From Lentisphaeria bacterium (GTDB lineage Bacteria; Verrucomicrobiota; Lentisphaeria; Victivallales; Victivallaceae), in assembly GCA_017508135.1 (NCBI GenBank), contig JAFVZN010000034.1:1-53404 (forward strand): a DNA stretch of 53,404 bases. The letters run 5' to 3'. This document shows positions 33,261 through 42,252 of the stretch, one piece after another. The notes under the pieces were generated by a model. It had not been told where the DNA came from and searched no databases. It worked only from the letters and a program-made list of their open reading frames with translations. Position 1 is the first letter of the stretch. Each line of letters opens with the position of its first letter. The position numbers and the translations under genes were made by a program.

Positions 33261-35315
33261 GTGAAGAAGTTATGTTTTTTTATTGCAGCTGCGGCGGTAC
33301 TTTCTGCTGCGGCACAGGTACGTCATGGCAGTGTGTTCTTCGATGCCAACGGCAACGGTGTGCAGGATAAAGGTGAAGCCGGTATTGCCAACGTTGCAGT
33401 TTCTGACGGTGTTTCGATCACCCGTACCGGACGAGACGGCAGATTTTCCTTTACTCCGGCGGCAAAAGCGCGCCATGTATTCATCTCTGTGCCGGAGGGA
33501 TATCGTGCCAACGGTAAATTTTATCGCACCATGCCGGAGAAGTTGAGTTTTCCGCTGGTGAAGTGGCAGCGGCCGCGGCGTTTTGTGCAGATTTCCGACG
33601 GAGAGATCCACGTTGTGCGTCCGTGGATGAATACCGTGAAAGAGGAGCTGGCGAAGAACCCGGCAGATTTTGTTATCTATACCGGCGACATTGCCGCCAA
33701 TACGCCGGACGGGATGGTGTTCGCCGCCAAATATTTCACCTTCAAACGGATGGGGGTGCCGATCCGTTTCACCATCGGCAATCATGACTTTACCAAAGGC
33801 AAGTCCGGCGATGATGCTTATATGACCAATCTGGGGCCGATGTGGTACTCTTTTGACTCCAACGGGGTGCATTTTGTGGTCGTGCCGATGATCTGGGACG
33901 GTACCGGACAGCGCAAAGATAAACCGGTGACCTATAAGCCGGAGGATTTTTCCCGCTGGGTGCGGAAAGATCTGGAGCTGCTGCCGCCGGGAAAACCGGT
34001 AATTTTCTTCGGACATGATTCCGTGTTCGACAATGATACGGTGAGAGCGACAGTCCAGCCGGAAAAGTTCAACATCAAGGCGTTTATTCATGGGCATTGG
34101 CACGAGTGTTCCATCTACCGCCTTGCGGGGATAACGCATTATGTCGCATCGTCAGTCAAGGATGGTTTCCCCTTTGCCGCGATGGGGATATACGAATTTG
34201 ACCGCGATGGCAATGTCTGGCGTTTCCCGAAACTTATGTATACAAAGTTCTCCCCGGCGGAACGTTCACCGCAGTTGAAGTGGAGCGTTACCGGGAAGAA
34301 TACCAACTTTATTATGGCAGACCCGGTTGTGTGCGGAGATACGGTTTACACCGGAAGCAGTGATCTTTATCAGGGAAAATATCAGCGGATTTCCGCATTT
34401 GACCGCAAGAGCGGCAAGCTGAAATGGGAGTTTACGCCCCGGTATTCCGTTATGGGGCGCATGGCGGCAAAGGATGGAAAACTGATGTTCTGCGACCACG
34501 AAGGGTATGTTTACGCTCTGGATAAAAACAATGGTAAACTGCTGTGGGAAAACCGGATATCGGATGGCGGCGGCGTTGGTTACAATCAGGGTGCAGTGAT
34601 TTATAAAGACAAGCTCATCGCCGGTTTTTGCAATCATCTCAAGGCGTTCAGCATCGCTGACGGCAAGGTGGTCTGGCATTGTAAAAGCAAAAGCGGAAAA
34701 CTTGCGAGCGGCGGTGCGGCAAACATCATTGCCGGAAACACGGTCATCGGCGGTGACGGCGGACGGCGTTCCGGAGTTGATGGCGATACCGGGAAATTGT
34801 TGTGGCAGGGGGGTGTTTTCAACTTTGCCACGCCGGTTTACGGCGAAGGTAAGCTGTTTGCCACGATCAACCGGGAGATTTGCCGGGTCGATGTCAGAAC
34901 CGGTAAAATATTACAGCGTTACCCCGGTATCGTCACCCATTGGAACGGGCGTTATACGCCGCTGATCGCCGATGGGAAACTTTACACAGGTTCATTGACC
35001 AGCGGTGTTGCCGCCATGGATATCGCCAGCGGCAAGCTGCTCTGGCGTTTTTTGCCGCAATCATCGCGGGCGAAGATTGCCGAATGGCTGCAGCCGGGCG
35101 TGTACGGCAGCTTGATTCTGGATAAGAAGCGGTTGTTTTGCGGCGCGATGGATGGAAAAGTTTACGCGCTTGATCCGAAATCCGGAGTCGAGTTGTGGCA
35201 TTTCGATGCCGGTGATCCGATCAGCGGTATCGCGCTGGACAAGGATGAACTGTTCGTCACCGACCACCGTGGAACGCTCTATAAACTTGATGTTTCCGGC
35301 ATCACCGTTCAATAA
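33261..35315 (+). CDS. Secreted calcineurin-like phosphoesterase with PQQ-repeat propeller
   Basis: This 684-aa protein starts with a signal peptide (KKLCFFIAAAAVLSAAAQ). An SdrD-B-like beta domain follows (SVFFDANGNGVQDKGEAGIANV). The metallophosphoesterase domain has YTGDIA, TIGNHD, FFGHDS and GHWHE motifs. The C-terminal 320 residues form a PQQ-like beta-propeller with repeats such as GKLKWEFTPRY, GKLLWENRI and GKLLWRFLPQ. The start is a GTG with a strong AAGGAGG. Metal-dependent phosphoesterase activity in the periplasm is likely; the substrate is unknown. The first motif is SDGEIH instead of the usual D-x-H, so it has one or two extra residues. Confidence 0.88.
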   Translation: MKKLCFFIAAAAVLSAAAQVRHGSVFFDANGNGVQDKGEAGIANVAVSDGVSITRTGRDGRFSFTPAAKARHVFISVPEGYRANGKFYRTMPEKLSFPLVKWQRPRRFVQISDGEIHVVRPWMNTVKEELAKNPADFVIYTGDIAANTPDGMVFAAKYFTFKRMGVPIRFTIGNHDFTKGKSGDDAYMTNLGPMWYSFDSNGVHFVVVPMIWDGTGQRKDKPVTYKPEDFSRWVRKDLELLPPGKPVIFFGHDSVFDNDTVRATVQPEKFNIKAFIHGHWHECSIYRLAGITHYVASSVKDGFPFAAMGIYEFDRDGNVWRFPKLMYTKFSPAERSPQLKWSVTGKNTNFIMADPVVCGDTVYTGSSDLYQGKYQRISAFDRKSGKLKWEFTPRYSVMGRMAAKDGKLMFCDHEGYVYALDKNNGKLLWENRISDGGGVGYNQGAVIYKDKLIAGFCNHLKAFSIADGKVVWHCKSKSGKLASGGAANIIAGNTVIGGDGGRRSGVDGDTGKLLWQGGVFNFATPVYGEGKLFATINREICRVDVRTGKILQRYPGIVTHWNGRYTPLIADGKLYTGSLTSGVAAMDIASGKLLWRFLPQSSRAKIAEWLQPGVYGSLILDKKRLFCGAMDGKVYALDPKSGVELWHFDAGDPISGIALDKDELFVTDHRGTLYKLDVSGITVQ

Positions 35316-36130
35316 GAGCTGTGTTTGTCTGCGGTAAATTGCCGGAACGCTTCAAAGTAGCGCGCACCGAGTTCGTGCTGGGAGGCGGTGTCGAAGTGCA
35401 GATTATCCCCACGGTGGTTCAAATCTTTGGTACAGACACAGCGGAAACGTTTATCTTCTGAAGCGATGGTCGCCAGCGCATTATCCACGATTTCGATGTT
35501 GGCGGCAATATTTTCTTTGTAGAACGATGCCATATCCCCGGCGATAAACGGCACATCATCGCCCAGCTCCAGCGCACTCCGGAAATTGTTGACGACCGTG
35601 CGCAGTTTGGCAGTGTAATCCGGCGTTTGCCGCTGGGCATCGGTTTCGCCCTGATGCCAGAGGACGGCGACTATTTTGCCGCTTTTCTGAGCTTCGCGGG
35701 CCTTTTTGACGGCATCATCAAACGGATGGTTTTCCGCGTTCCAATCATCGACACCGCCGGGCATCCATGCGGCGATGGAAGTGCCGCCGACGGCGCAGGG
35801 GATCAAGCCGATGGTTTTTTCGGGGTTGGCTTCGGCGAGAAGTCTGCCGAAGGTACGTCCGGGACCGACGCCGCAGACCTTTTGATCGCCCTCCGGAAGA
35901 ATGGTTTCAAAGGGATCGCCGCCGGTGATTTTTTCTCCGGATGCCGAAAATGTTCCCACAAAAGGGCGGTCTTTGGTGATGGGTTCCACTGCCGGCTGCC
36001 ACTTTCCGTCCGGACGGATCATCAGCAGACGGGGGATGGAAACTAAATCATCGGCTCCGGCATAACCACGGCCGGCCATATTGGATTGACCTGCCAGCAG
36101 TACCAGCAGTTTTTCATCAAGTGTACTCAT
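35309..36130 (-). CDS. Sialate O-acetylesterase-like (SASA/CE6) esterase
   Basis: This 273-aa SGNH-type esterase has the nucleophile block LLAGQSNMAGRG, the block VGGTSIAAW, LWHQGETDA, and a C-terminal Asp/His region (HFDTASQHELG). These match the SASA domain of carbohydrate acetylesterases, which remove acetyl groups from sialic acid or xylan. No signal peptide is seen at this start, so it is cytoplasmic or its export is not evident. It follows the secreted 497-aa protein by one base and converges with the PQQ gene, overlapping it by 7 bp. Confidence 0.85.
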   Translation of the reverse strand: MSTLDEKLLVLLAGQSNMAGRGYAGADDLVSIPRLLMIRPDGKWQPAVEPITKDRPFVGTFSASGEKITGGDPFETILPEGDQKVCGVGPGRTFGRLLAEANPEKTIGLIPCAVGGTSIAAWMPGGVDDWNAENHPFDDAVKKAREAQKSGKIVAVLWHQGETDAQRQTPDYTAKLRTVVNNFRSALELGDDVPFIAGDMASFYKENIAANIEIVDNALATIASEDKRFRCVCTKDLNHRGDNLHFDTASQHELGARYFEAFRQFTADKHSSY

Positions 36131-37624
36131 TTATCTTGTCCACCCTTGTATTTTATAATTTTTCTCCAGAAGTTTGCGCTCTGCGCCGCCGGAATCCGGA
36201 ACGAACCACACTTCAAACCTTGCGCCGTAAAACTGTTCCCATTCACCCTCATAGATGGTGAAATACATCCCGGTGCAGAATTGCTGCCGCGGGTCGTTGG
36301 ACCAGCCGGAAACGTTCCGGGTACGCGCTTTCAGTCCGGTAACGGAGAGCGGTGTGCCTTTGGTGATTTCAAATGCTTTCAGATAAACGGTTCCTTTTTC
36401 GCCGGGGTTGCACCAGAGGTGAGCGGCATAAATTCCGCCCTGCATATCATCGTAAAGGATCAAATCCGGCTTGCCATGCCGGATACTGCCGGGAGGAAGA
36501 AGTTTGTTCCAATCGTCCTGATTTTTTGATAGTGCGGCGAACTCCTCTTCGGTAAAATCCAGTGCCGCTTTGGTCATCTGCCGTCCGGGGAAGCGTGTCT
36601 GATCGAAGATATTGACCAGAGCTTTGCCGCAGAAAAAGCGGGTTTCCCACTCGGTGCTGCTGCGGCGTTCGGTTTTGTTGCGGGGAAAGATGGGGGCGCG
36701 GTTCCACGCTTTGCCGGAAAAGCCGATGTCGAAGCGGAATTGAAATTCCAGAGGTGTTTTCTTTCCGGTATCGGTATTGTGCACCGCATAATACTGGTGC
36801 AATGTGGGGCGGATCTTTCCCTCCGGTGTGCAGAAGTAACGGACGGCGTGGAGAGAGTTGTCCGATTCCGGATAGAGCCGCCACTGGGGATGGCAGGCAA
36901 GGTATTGCATCAATACGGCGCGGCTCGTGCTGTCGGCAAGCATCCGGGTAAGCGATGGGATGTCGCACTTTGCATCATCGGGAAGTTCGGCACCGCGGCC
37001 AATGGCGGAGAGGACACGATGCTGGAACGAGTTTGCCGGAGCATCTTTCCAGTGTTTGGTGTGGAAAGGAGTGCCGGTGAAACTTGCATGCCACAACTGC
37101 TTTTCGGGTTCGGCAAGTTGGACATTTTCCGGGAGTTTCAGATCATCGGCAAAGGTGTCACGGTTGGCATTATGCACAGCTTTCCAGAATTGTGCCGCCT
37201 GTTCCGGAGAAAATTTCGCCCCTTTACGGGCAAGCAGGATAAAGGACTGCTTGTCTTCCGGCAGTAAGATTTGCGGGTTTCCACTGGAAATAAAAGTGAA
37301 CGTGTGAGTTCCGGTGCCGGTTTGGGCGGTGATGCGCAATTTACCGTTTTCCCACTTCCATGAGAGTTCCGGTTCCTGATAATCTTTTCCGGTATTGCGC
37401 TTGTACAAGGTGATTAGCTTCCGGTAATTTTCTGCCGCACGTCCGGTACGGGAGATGGTCACACTGCCGTCTTTATTGAAGAGGTAGCCGGTCTCGGAGG
37501 CTTTGATAATGCCGTTTTTTTCCGGAAAAGAAATGTACCACTTATCCGTGGTCAACGCCGGTTCTGTTCCGGCAAGGGTGAGCGCACAACTGCACACGAC
37601 AGCCAGCTGAAAAAATATCTTCAT
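36131..37624 (-). CDS. Secreted protein of unknown function
   Basis: This 497-aa protein has a signal peptide (MKIFFQLAVVCSCALTLAG). The body contains WHASFTGTPFHTKHWKDAP, SIRHGKPDLILYDDMQGG and a C-terminal beta-rich part (FTIYEGEWEQFYGARFEVWF). I do not recognise a family. Its partner downstream is a sugar acetylesterase, so a role in handling external glycans is possible but is inference. It has its own strong promoter. Confidence 0.75.
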   Translation of the reverse strand: MKIFFQLAVVCSCALTLAGTEPALTTDKWYISFPEKNGIIKASETGYLFNKDGSVTISRTGRAAENYRKLITLYKRNTGKDYQEPELSWKWENGKLRITAQTGTGTHTFTFISSGNPQILLPEDKQSFILLARKGAKFSPEQAAQFWKAVHNANRDTFADDLKLPENVQLAEPEKQLWHASFTGTPFHTKHWKDAPANSFQHRVLSAIGRGAELPDDAKCDIPSLTRMLADSTSRAVLMQYLACHPQWRLYPESDNSLHAVRYFCTPEGKIRPTLHQYYAVHNTDTGKKTPLEFQFRFDIGFSGKAWNRAPIFPRNKTERRSSTEWETRFFCGKALVNIFDQTRFPGRQMTKAALDFTEEEFAALSKNQDDWNKLLPPGSIRHGKPDLILYDDMQGGIYAAHLWCNPGEKGTVYLKAFEITKGTPLSVTGLKARTRNVSGWSNDPRQQFCTGMYFTIYEGEWEQFYGARFEVWFVPDSGGAERKLLEKNYKIQGWTR

Positions 37625-37661
37625 AAAATTATCTCCATTGAAAGTGGTGTGTCACTGCTAT

Positions 37662-37689
37662 AATATACCGTTGTGGAAGGGAATGTCAA
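37662..37689 (-). promoter_or_regulatory. Promoter of the 497-aa secreted protein
   Basis: On the minus strand TTGACA (37684-37689), a 16-bp spacer and TATATT (37662-37667). It is back to back with the ymdB promoter, 8 bp apart. Confidence 0.7.
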
Positions 37690-37697
37690 ATTTTATG

Positions 37698-37725
37698 TTG
37701 TATTATCGGGCAAATGTGCTATATT
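37698..37725 (+). promoter_or_regulatory. Promoter of ymdB
   Basis: TTGTAT (37698-37703), a 16-bp spacer and TATATT (37720-37725) point rightward, 45 nt before the ymdB ATG. Confidence 0.6.
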
Positions 37726-37769
37726 AATAGTTGAAGAGATCATTTGCAGTAATGAAAGGATGAGTTCTG

Positions 37770-38567
37770 ATGAATCTGATATTTTTGGGTGATGTTGTCG
37801 GCAAGGGCGGACGTAATGCGGTTCGCCGTCATCTGCCGGAACTGCGCCGTATTTACAATGCCCAGTTCGCGATCGTCAACGGCGAAAATTCCGCCGCCGG
37901 AAACGGATTGACCGGGAGCTGTGTGAAAGAACTCCTTGAAGCTGCTGATGTCATCACTTGCGGCGATCATGTCTGGGATCAGAAAGGATTTGAAAACGAA
38001 ATACACCTTTATCCGCAGGTCGTGCGCCCGGCGAATTTGTCTGACCTTCAACCGGGGAAGGGTTATGGTATCTACCGCAACCCTGCCGGTGGAGAGATCG
38101 CCGTTATTTCGCTTATGGGCAAAGTTTTTATGCGGGATTCCGCCTATTGCCCCTTTGAAACTGTGGAGAATATTCTGGAAAAACTTCCTTCCGCCGTCAA
38201 AACCATCGTGGTCGATTTCCACGCCGAAGCCACCAGCGAAAAGCTCGCCATGGGACGCTTCCTGGACGGCAAAGTCACCGCTGTTCTCGGAACGCACACC
38301 CATGTGCAGACTGCCGATGCCAAAGTTCTTCCCGGCGGAACGGCAGTCATCACCGATGCCGGGATGTGCGGAGCGGAGTACAGCGTACTCGGACGGGAGG
38401 TTCCGGCAGTGTTGAAAAAATTCCGTACCGGCATGGCTACACGTCTGCCGGTGGTTGAAGATGGTGAGATCCGGGTGGACGGCGTGTGTGTGTCATTCGA
38501 TGCCGCAAGCGGACGTGCGACCGGGATCACGGCATTTTCGCCGTTGGTCATTCCGGAGAAATATTGA
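37770..38567 (+). CDS. ymdB: YmdB-family phosphodiesterase
   Basis: This 265-aa protein begins MNLIFLGDVVGKGGRNAVRR and has INGEN-like VNGENSAAGNGLT, CGDHVWDQK, GTHTHVQTAD and TDAGMCG, all marks of the YmdB metallophosphoesterase family. Characterised members hydrolyse 2',3'-cyclic nucleotides and affect RNA turnover and cell fate. It is cytoplasmic. The next small gene is 3 nt downstream. Confidence 0.94.
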   Translation: MNLIFLGDVVGKGGRNAVRRHLPELRRIYNAQFAIVNGENSAAGNGLTGSCVKELLEAADVITCGDHVWDQKGFENEIHLYPQVVRPANLSDLQPGKGYGIYRNPAGGEIAVISLMGKVFMRDSAYCPFETVENILEKLPSAVKTIVVDFHAEATSEKLAMGRFLDGKVTAVLGTHTHVQTADAKVLPGGTAVITDAGMCGAEYSVLGREVPAVLKKFRTGMATRLPVVEDGEIRVDGVCVSFDAASGRATGITAFSPLVIPEKY

Positions 38568-38570
38568 TAT

Positions 38571-39005
38571 ATGACAGGTGGTGGTGTGATAAAATTTTTC
38601 CGGCAGGCGAAAGCGTTTCTGCCCTTGCTTCTTCCGGCGGCATTTTTGCTGTTGATCGCGGGAGCAGGTGAATTTTATCATTCCACGGCGGCAGTACCGG
38701 CGGAATATATACACGCGCAGTGCCGTACCGGTGTGCCGCCGCTTGCGGAACCGGAACCCGGTGAAGTGCCGCACCATGCGCTGGGACGGCGGATACCGGG
38801 AACTCTGCCGCTGCTGCTCCGGGAGGGGCGGCATGAGGGCAGTGTGCCGCCGTTCCGTGGGGAAAGTGTTGAATTTAAATGTCCATATTTGTATTTTTTG
38901 CCGGAGTTTATTCCGGGGAAATATTTTGCAAGTTCCGGAGATATCGCATTTCTCAGTTTCCGGCAGCGCGCGTTGCCGGTGCGTGCCGGACCGGTTTTTG
39001 CTTAA
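38571..39005 (+). CDS. Small membrane-anchored hypothetical protein
   Basis: This 144-aa protein has one N-terminal hydrophobic segment (AFLPLLLPAAFLLLIAGAG). The rest is Pro-rich with a few aromatic stretches (CPYLYFLPEFIPGKYF). No family is recognised. It starts 4 nt after the ymdB stop and likely shares its transcript. The stop codon is at the border of a mobile repeat element, so the 3' end may have been changed by insertion. The start and reality of the gene are moderately sure. Confidence 0.5.
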   Translation: MTGGGVIKFFRQAKAFLPLLLPAAFLLLIAGAGEFYHSTAAVPAEYIHAQCRTGVPPLAEPEPGEVPHHALGRRIPGTLPLLLREGRHEGSVPPFRGESVEFKCPYLYFLPEFIPGKYFASSGDIAFLSFRQRALPVRAGPVFA

Positions 39006-39208
39006 CAGTTGTCCCATGAAAATAAAACCTTCCTCCTCCGCCCCGGTCTGCGGAGGATAAAGCGGAAAAGGGCGAGTGCCGCCGGTCGCGTTCAAGATGC
39101 TGTACGATACTTACGGAATCTGACAAAACCACTTTGGGAAAACATGAACACTTTCCGCTCAAAGAATGGCTGAGAACACCGTTTGGGAAAAATTATGGGA
39201 TATCTGTT
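39004..39208. mobile_element. Short mobile-repeat family element (about 205 bp)
   Basis: The left end ACAGTTGTCCCATGA (from 39005) and right end TTATGGGATATCTGTT (39193-39208) are family termini in inverted orientation. The inverted repeat extends outward as TGCTTAA/TTAAGCA. Inside is a CCTCCGC/GCGGAGG hairpin (39035-39056). No target duplication is clear. No gene is seen inside. Confidence 0.6.
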
Positions 39209-39268
39209 TTAAGCATTTTTTTCTTTGTGTTCCTGCGGCGGCATAGTGAACGTTTTCAGTAAAAAATC

Positions 39269-39365
39269 CACAGCTGTCCCATAAAAATCAAATTGAAAAT
39301 CAGAAATTTCTCTGTGCAAACAGTGATAAAAAACACTGTTTTTGAAAAATTATGGGATATCTGTG
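39269..39365. mobile_element. Short mobile-repeat family element (97 bp)
   Basis: The left end is CACAGCTGTCCCATAA (39269-39284) and the right end TTATGGGATATCTGTG (39350-39365). The flanks are TAAAAAATC (39260-39268) and TAAAAAAATC (39366-39375), a 9-bp duplication apart from one extra A in the tract. The interior holds an AAACAGTG/CACTGTTT hairpin. This is the smallest complete copy. Confidence 0.75.
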
Positions 39366-39390
39366 TAAAAAAATCGGAGAATTATTTATT

Positions 39391-39492
39391 ATGAGTTTCA
39401 TCAAAGAACATTGGGAAGATATTCTTGTATACGGTTTCTGTGTACTTATGGTCGCCGGCGGAGTGATGGTCTACTTCACTTTCGTTGCATAA
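39391..39492 (+). CDS. 33-aa single-pass membrane protein
   Basis: This very short gene encodes MSFIKEHWEDILVYGFCVLM and 13 more residues, ending FTFVA. It is one hydrophobic helix with a charged N-terminus, like small regulatory membrane proteins. GGAG lies about 11 nt before the ATG. It sits between a mobile repeat (ending 26 nt upstream) and a strong terminator. No family is recognised. Small size limits certainty. Confidence 0.45.
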   Translation: MSFIKEHWEDILVYGFCVLMVAGGVMVYFTFVA

Positions 39493-39576
39493 TTGTAAAA
39501 AATCAGGATTGCGGCGGCGCATTGTGAATGATTTTGTGTCTTGTTCCTGCGTCGCAGCAGCCGAATATAAAAAAAG

Positions 39577-39620
39577 AGCGGCAGCTTGCGTGAGTTTCAC
39601 GGAAGTTGCCGCTGATTTTT
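39577..39620. terminator. Strong bidirectional terminator
   Basis: A hairpin with outer stem AGCGGCAGCTT/GAAGTTGCCGCT and inner stem CGTGA/TCACG (39577-39613) has A residues on the left and a T-run on the right. It ends the 33-aa gene on the plus strand and the Pro/Ala-rich gene on the minus strand. Confidence 0.85.
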
Positions 39621-39634
39621 TTATGCGCGCTTGC

Positions 39635-40816
39635 TTACTTGTTGCCGGGCAGACCCGGGATCAAGTGGGTGTAGTCAAGCTGATGTTCAAACTTGACGTA
39701 GTGCAAGGTAGTTATCAACGCGGTACCGAGGATGGCGATCAGTGTCAATGCCGCCAGAGTAAGATATAACTTTGAGGGCTTCTTTTTGTCGGAAAGCTTC
39801 AAACCGTTATCTTTTTCATCCTTGGCGGCAGGTTTGGCGGCACCGGGAACGTTGACTTTGGGGTCGTCTGAACCGGGTTTCTTGATGGCGACATCACCGA
39901 CGGTTTTGGGGGCTTCCGGTTTCGCAGGAGCGGAGGGCGGAGCAGGTTTGGCTGCGCCGGGAGCCGGAGCCGGAGGAGCAGGTTTGGCTGCGCCGGGAGC
40001 CGGAGCCGGAGGAGCAGGTTTGGCGGCGGTGGGGAGCTTCATGTTGGGAGCGGCCGGCGGAAGACCGGGACGCTGCGGCGGACGGTTGGGACGCTGGATC
40101 CGGACAGTACGGCTGTTGCCGTCTCCGTCGGCATTTGCATCTTCAGCCGGAGCCGCACCGGGAATGGACGGAGTGGGAGCCGCCGCCGGACGGACGACAG
40201 TTGCCTTGCGGGTGCTGGTGTCGTCAGCTGCGGCGGGAGCCGCAGGAGCCGGAGCCGCGGGAGCCGGAGCGGGAGCCGCAGGAGCGGGAGCTGCCGGAGC
40301 CGGAGGAGCCGCAGGAGCCGGAGCGGGGCGCAACGGTTCAAGTCTCAGCGTACTGGACTGGGGCGTTGCAGCTGCACCGGGGATGGACGGAGTGGAAGCC
40401 GCCGCCGGACGGACGACAGTTGCTTTGCGGGTGCTGGTGTCGTCAACTGCGGCAGGAGCGGGAGCCGCCGGAGCCACCGGAGCAACCGGAGTAACCGGAG
40501 TAACCGGAGTAACCGGAGCCACCGGGCGGGAGTTGGTGTTGCCGACGCCCGGAGCCACGGGGGCAGCAGCTACGGGGGCCGCACCCGGAGGAGTCAGCGG
40601 TTTAAGTTTCACAGTACGGCGGGTATGGGTGTCGGTGAACATCTCCAAATTACCGGTACTGGTGTTGTTGATGGAGTTGGCAACCTGTGCGCTCGCAGTG
40701 GGTTCGATCGGAACCATCGGAGTGCTGGGTGCCGGAGCCAGACGTACAGTCTTGCGGGTTCTGGTGTCTTCCACTCCGGAAAGCCCCGGACGGATCGTGT
40801 TGTCCTGTTCAGCCAT
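39635..40816 (-). CDS. Pro/Ala-rich single-pass membrane protein with repeated TRKTVR motifs
   Basis: This 393-aa protein has a long disordered N-terminal part of low complexity (Pro, Ala, Thr) and one TM near the C-terminus (YLTLAALTLIAILGTALITT). Five related short motifs recur: DTRTRKTVRL (17-26), DTHTRRTVKL (62-71), two copies of DDTSTRKATVV, and GNSRTVRI. With no signal peptide, the N-terminal part is likely cytoplasmic. The motifs look like phosphorylation or docking sites. It follows a TPR gene by 23 nt. The function is unknown. Confidence 0.8.
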   Translation of the reverse strand: MAEQDNTIRPGLSGVEDTRTRKTVRLAPAPSTPMVPIEPTASAQVANSINNTSTGNLEMFTDTHTRRTVKLKPLTPPGAAPVAAAPVAPGVGNTNSRPVAPVTPVTPVTPVAPVAPAAPAPAAVDDTSTRKATVVRPAAASTPSIPGAAATPQSSTLRLEPLRPAPAPAAPPAPAAPAPAAPAPAPAAPAPAAPAAADDTSTRKATVVRPAAAPTPSIPGAAPAEDANADGDGNSRTVRIQRPNRPPQRPGLPPAAPNMKLPTAAKPAPPAPAPGAAKPAPPAPAPGAAKPAPPSAPAKPEAPKTVGDVAIKKPGSDDPKVNVPGAAKPAAKDEKDNGLKLSDKKKPSKLYLTLAALTLIAILGTALITTLHYVKFEHQLDYTHLIPGLPGNK

Positions 40817-40839
40817 ATTATTATCCTTTCAAGTAGTGA

Positions 40840-42252
40840 TTAATCTGTCGTATTTCCGGTATCGGGAGTGTCCGCGTTCAAAGCGGCAAGACGCTGGGGA
40901 ACATCCCGGTAGTTGTTCATATTGGCATGGATCTTGTTGTAACACTCCAGAGCTTGTTCTTTTTCGCCGAGGAGTTCCCGGGCATTGCCGAGATAGTAGA
41001 GAGCTTCGCGCTTTTGGATATCCATACGGAACATCTCTTTGAGCGCATCTTCAAAGAACGTTACCGCTTCTGCCGGGTTGTTCTTTATCATGGAACAGCG
41101 GCCGAGATAAACCAGACTGGCGCGGCGTTTCTGCGGGTTGTCTGACACGCGGGTGAAGGTGGCGATGGCATCGTCGATCATATTGTGTTCAAACTGCAAT
41201 ACGCCGAGGTCGAACTGGAGCTGCATGTCGCCGGAGAACTTTTCCGCGCGCTGAACGGTGTGCCGCCAGCGGTAGTTGCGGCATTCGGCTTCAAGTTCCG
41301 CGATCTGCCCTTCGGCATTTTCGTAGGCAGTGGGGTTGGCTTTGAGGATCTCGATATTCTGTTTGAGCTGGGAGATGTATGCTTTTTCGATATGTTTATC
41401 CAGAACCGGGTCCATCACGCCGATCTTGTCTGCCACGGCGCGGTACTCTTCAAGAGCTTCATCGAAACGTTCCGCGACCATGTAGGCATCGGCAAGTTTG
41501 CGGCGCATATCGATGGAGTCATTCTTTTTCAATTCAGCGGTAAAGCGGTTGATGAGCAGCTGTGCCTGTTCCGCATCGTGGATGGTTCCTTCGAGCAACT
41601 GGGAGATGACGGCATCTTCGGCATCGGCGGTGTTGGCTTTGGAGCTGTTGCGGTCGTTGAAGTTACCGCGTTCGATACTTGCCAGAGCCATGGCGGAACG
41701 GAGTTCGGCCTGCTTGGCGAGGGAGTCAACGCTGGTATTTTTCAGCAGTTCCTGATGGATCTTCAGCGCATCGAGAGCCTGATTGTTCATCTGCATGGCA
41801 TCGGCGAGGCGGCGCATCCGGGATTCGTTGCCGGGGTGGAGTTTGCACAGCACTTTCAGCGCGCTGACCACGCCCCACGGTGCGCCGGCACGGTCGGAGG
41901 CGGAAGCCAGAGCGTTGAGTACGGCGGGGTTATCCACATATTCCGCCAGAGTTTCTTCGCACATCGCCATGGCTTTAAGCGGATCGAAACAGGAGATGAT
42001 GGCGATGACCGGGACCTTGCACAAGGTCGCCATAACGGCACCGAATTTTCCGGACGAACCCTGAAATTTCAGTTTGCCGATCTCATATTCCCGGATTTTT
42101 TCGTACAGGAGGGGGATATCGGGATTACGTTTGATCGCAGGTAAAAGAGTTTTGACCGCTCCGGCAAAATCTCTGCCTGCCGCCTGCTGGGCTGCCCGCT
42201 TTACGGCATCCCGCACAAAAATCGGTGCCTGACTGACTGTTTTGCGTTCCAT
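40840..42252 (-). CDS. TPR-repeat protein
   Basis: This 470-aa protein is almost all helical, with several TPR-like units, for example LADAYMVAERFDEALEEY, LGVLQFEHNMIDDAIATF and LYYLGNARELLGEKEQALEC. There is no signal peptide; a hydrophobic patch (FGAVMATLCKVPVIAIISC) may touch membrane. TPR proteins are scaffolds. It is co-transcribed with the Pro/Ala-rich membrane protein, so the two may interact. Confidence 0.85.
   Translation of the reverse strand: MERKTVSQAPIFVRDAVKRAAQQAAGRDFAGAVKTLLPAIKRNPDIPLLYEKIREYEIGKLKFQGSSGKFGAVMATLCKVPVIAIISCFDPLKAMAMCEETLAEYVDNPAVLNALASASDRAGAPWGVVSALKVLCKLHPGNESRMRRLADAMQMNNQALDALKIHQELLKNTSVDSLAKQAELRSAMALASIERGNFNDRNSSKANTADAEDAVISQLLEGTIHDAEQAQLLINRFTAELKKNDSIDMRRKLADAYMVAERFDEALEEYRAVADKIGVMDPVLDKHIEKAYISQLKQNIEILKANPTAYENAEGQIAELEAECRNYRWRHTVQRAEKFSGDMQLQFDLGVLQFEHNMIDDAIATFTRVSDNPQKRRASLVYLGRCSMIKNNPAEAVTFFEDALKEMFRMDIQKREALYYLGNARELLGEKEQALECYNKIHANMNNYRDVPQRLAALNADTPDTGNTTD

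Noticed and set aside
32870-33370. 166-aa plus-strand frame in the 32.9-33.4 kb gap
   Set aside because: It runs across the mobile element and into the start of the 33261 gene; no domain or ribosome-binding site.
39732-41042. 436-aa Gly/Ala-rich open frame on the plus strand
   Set aside because: It is the mirror of the Pro/Ala-rich codons of the minus-strand membrane protein; it has no start context.
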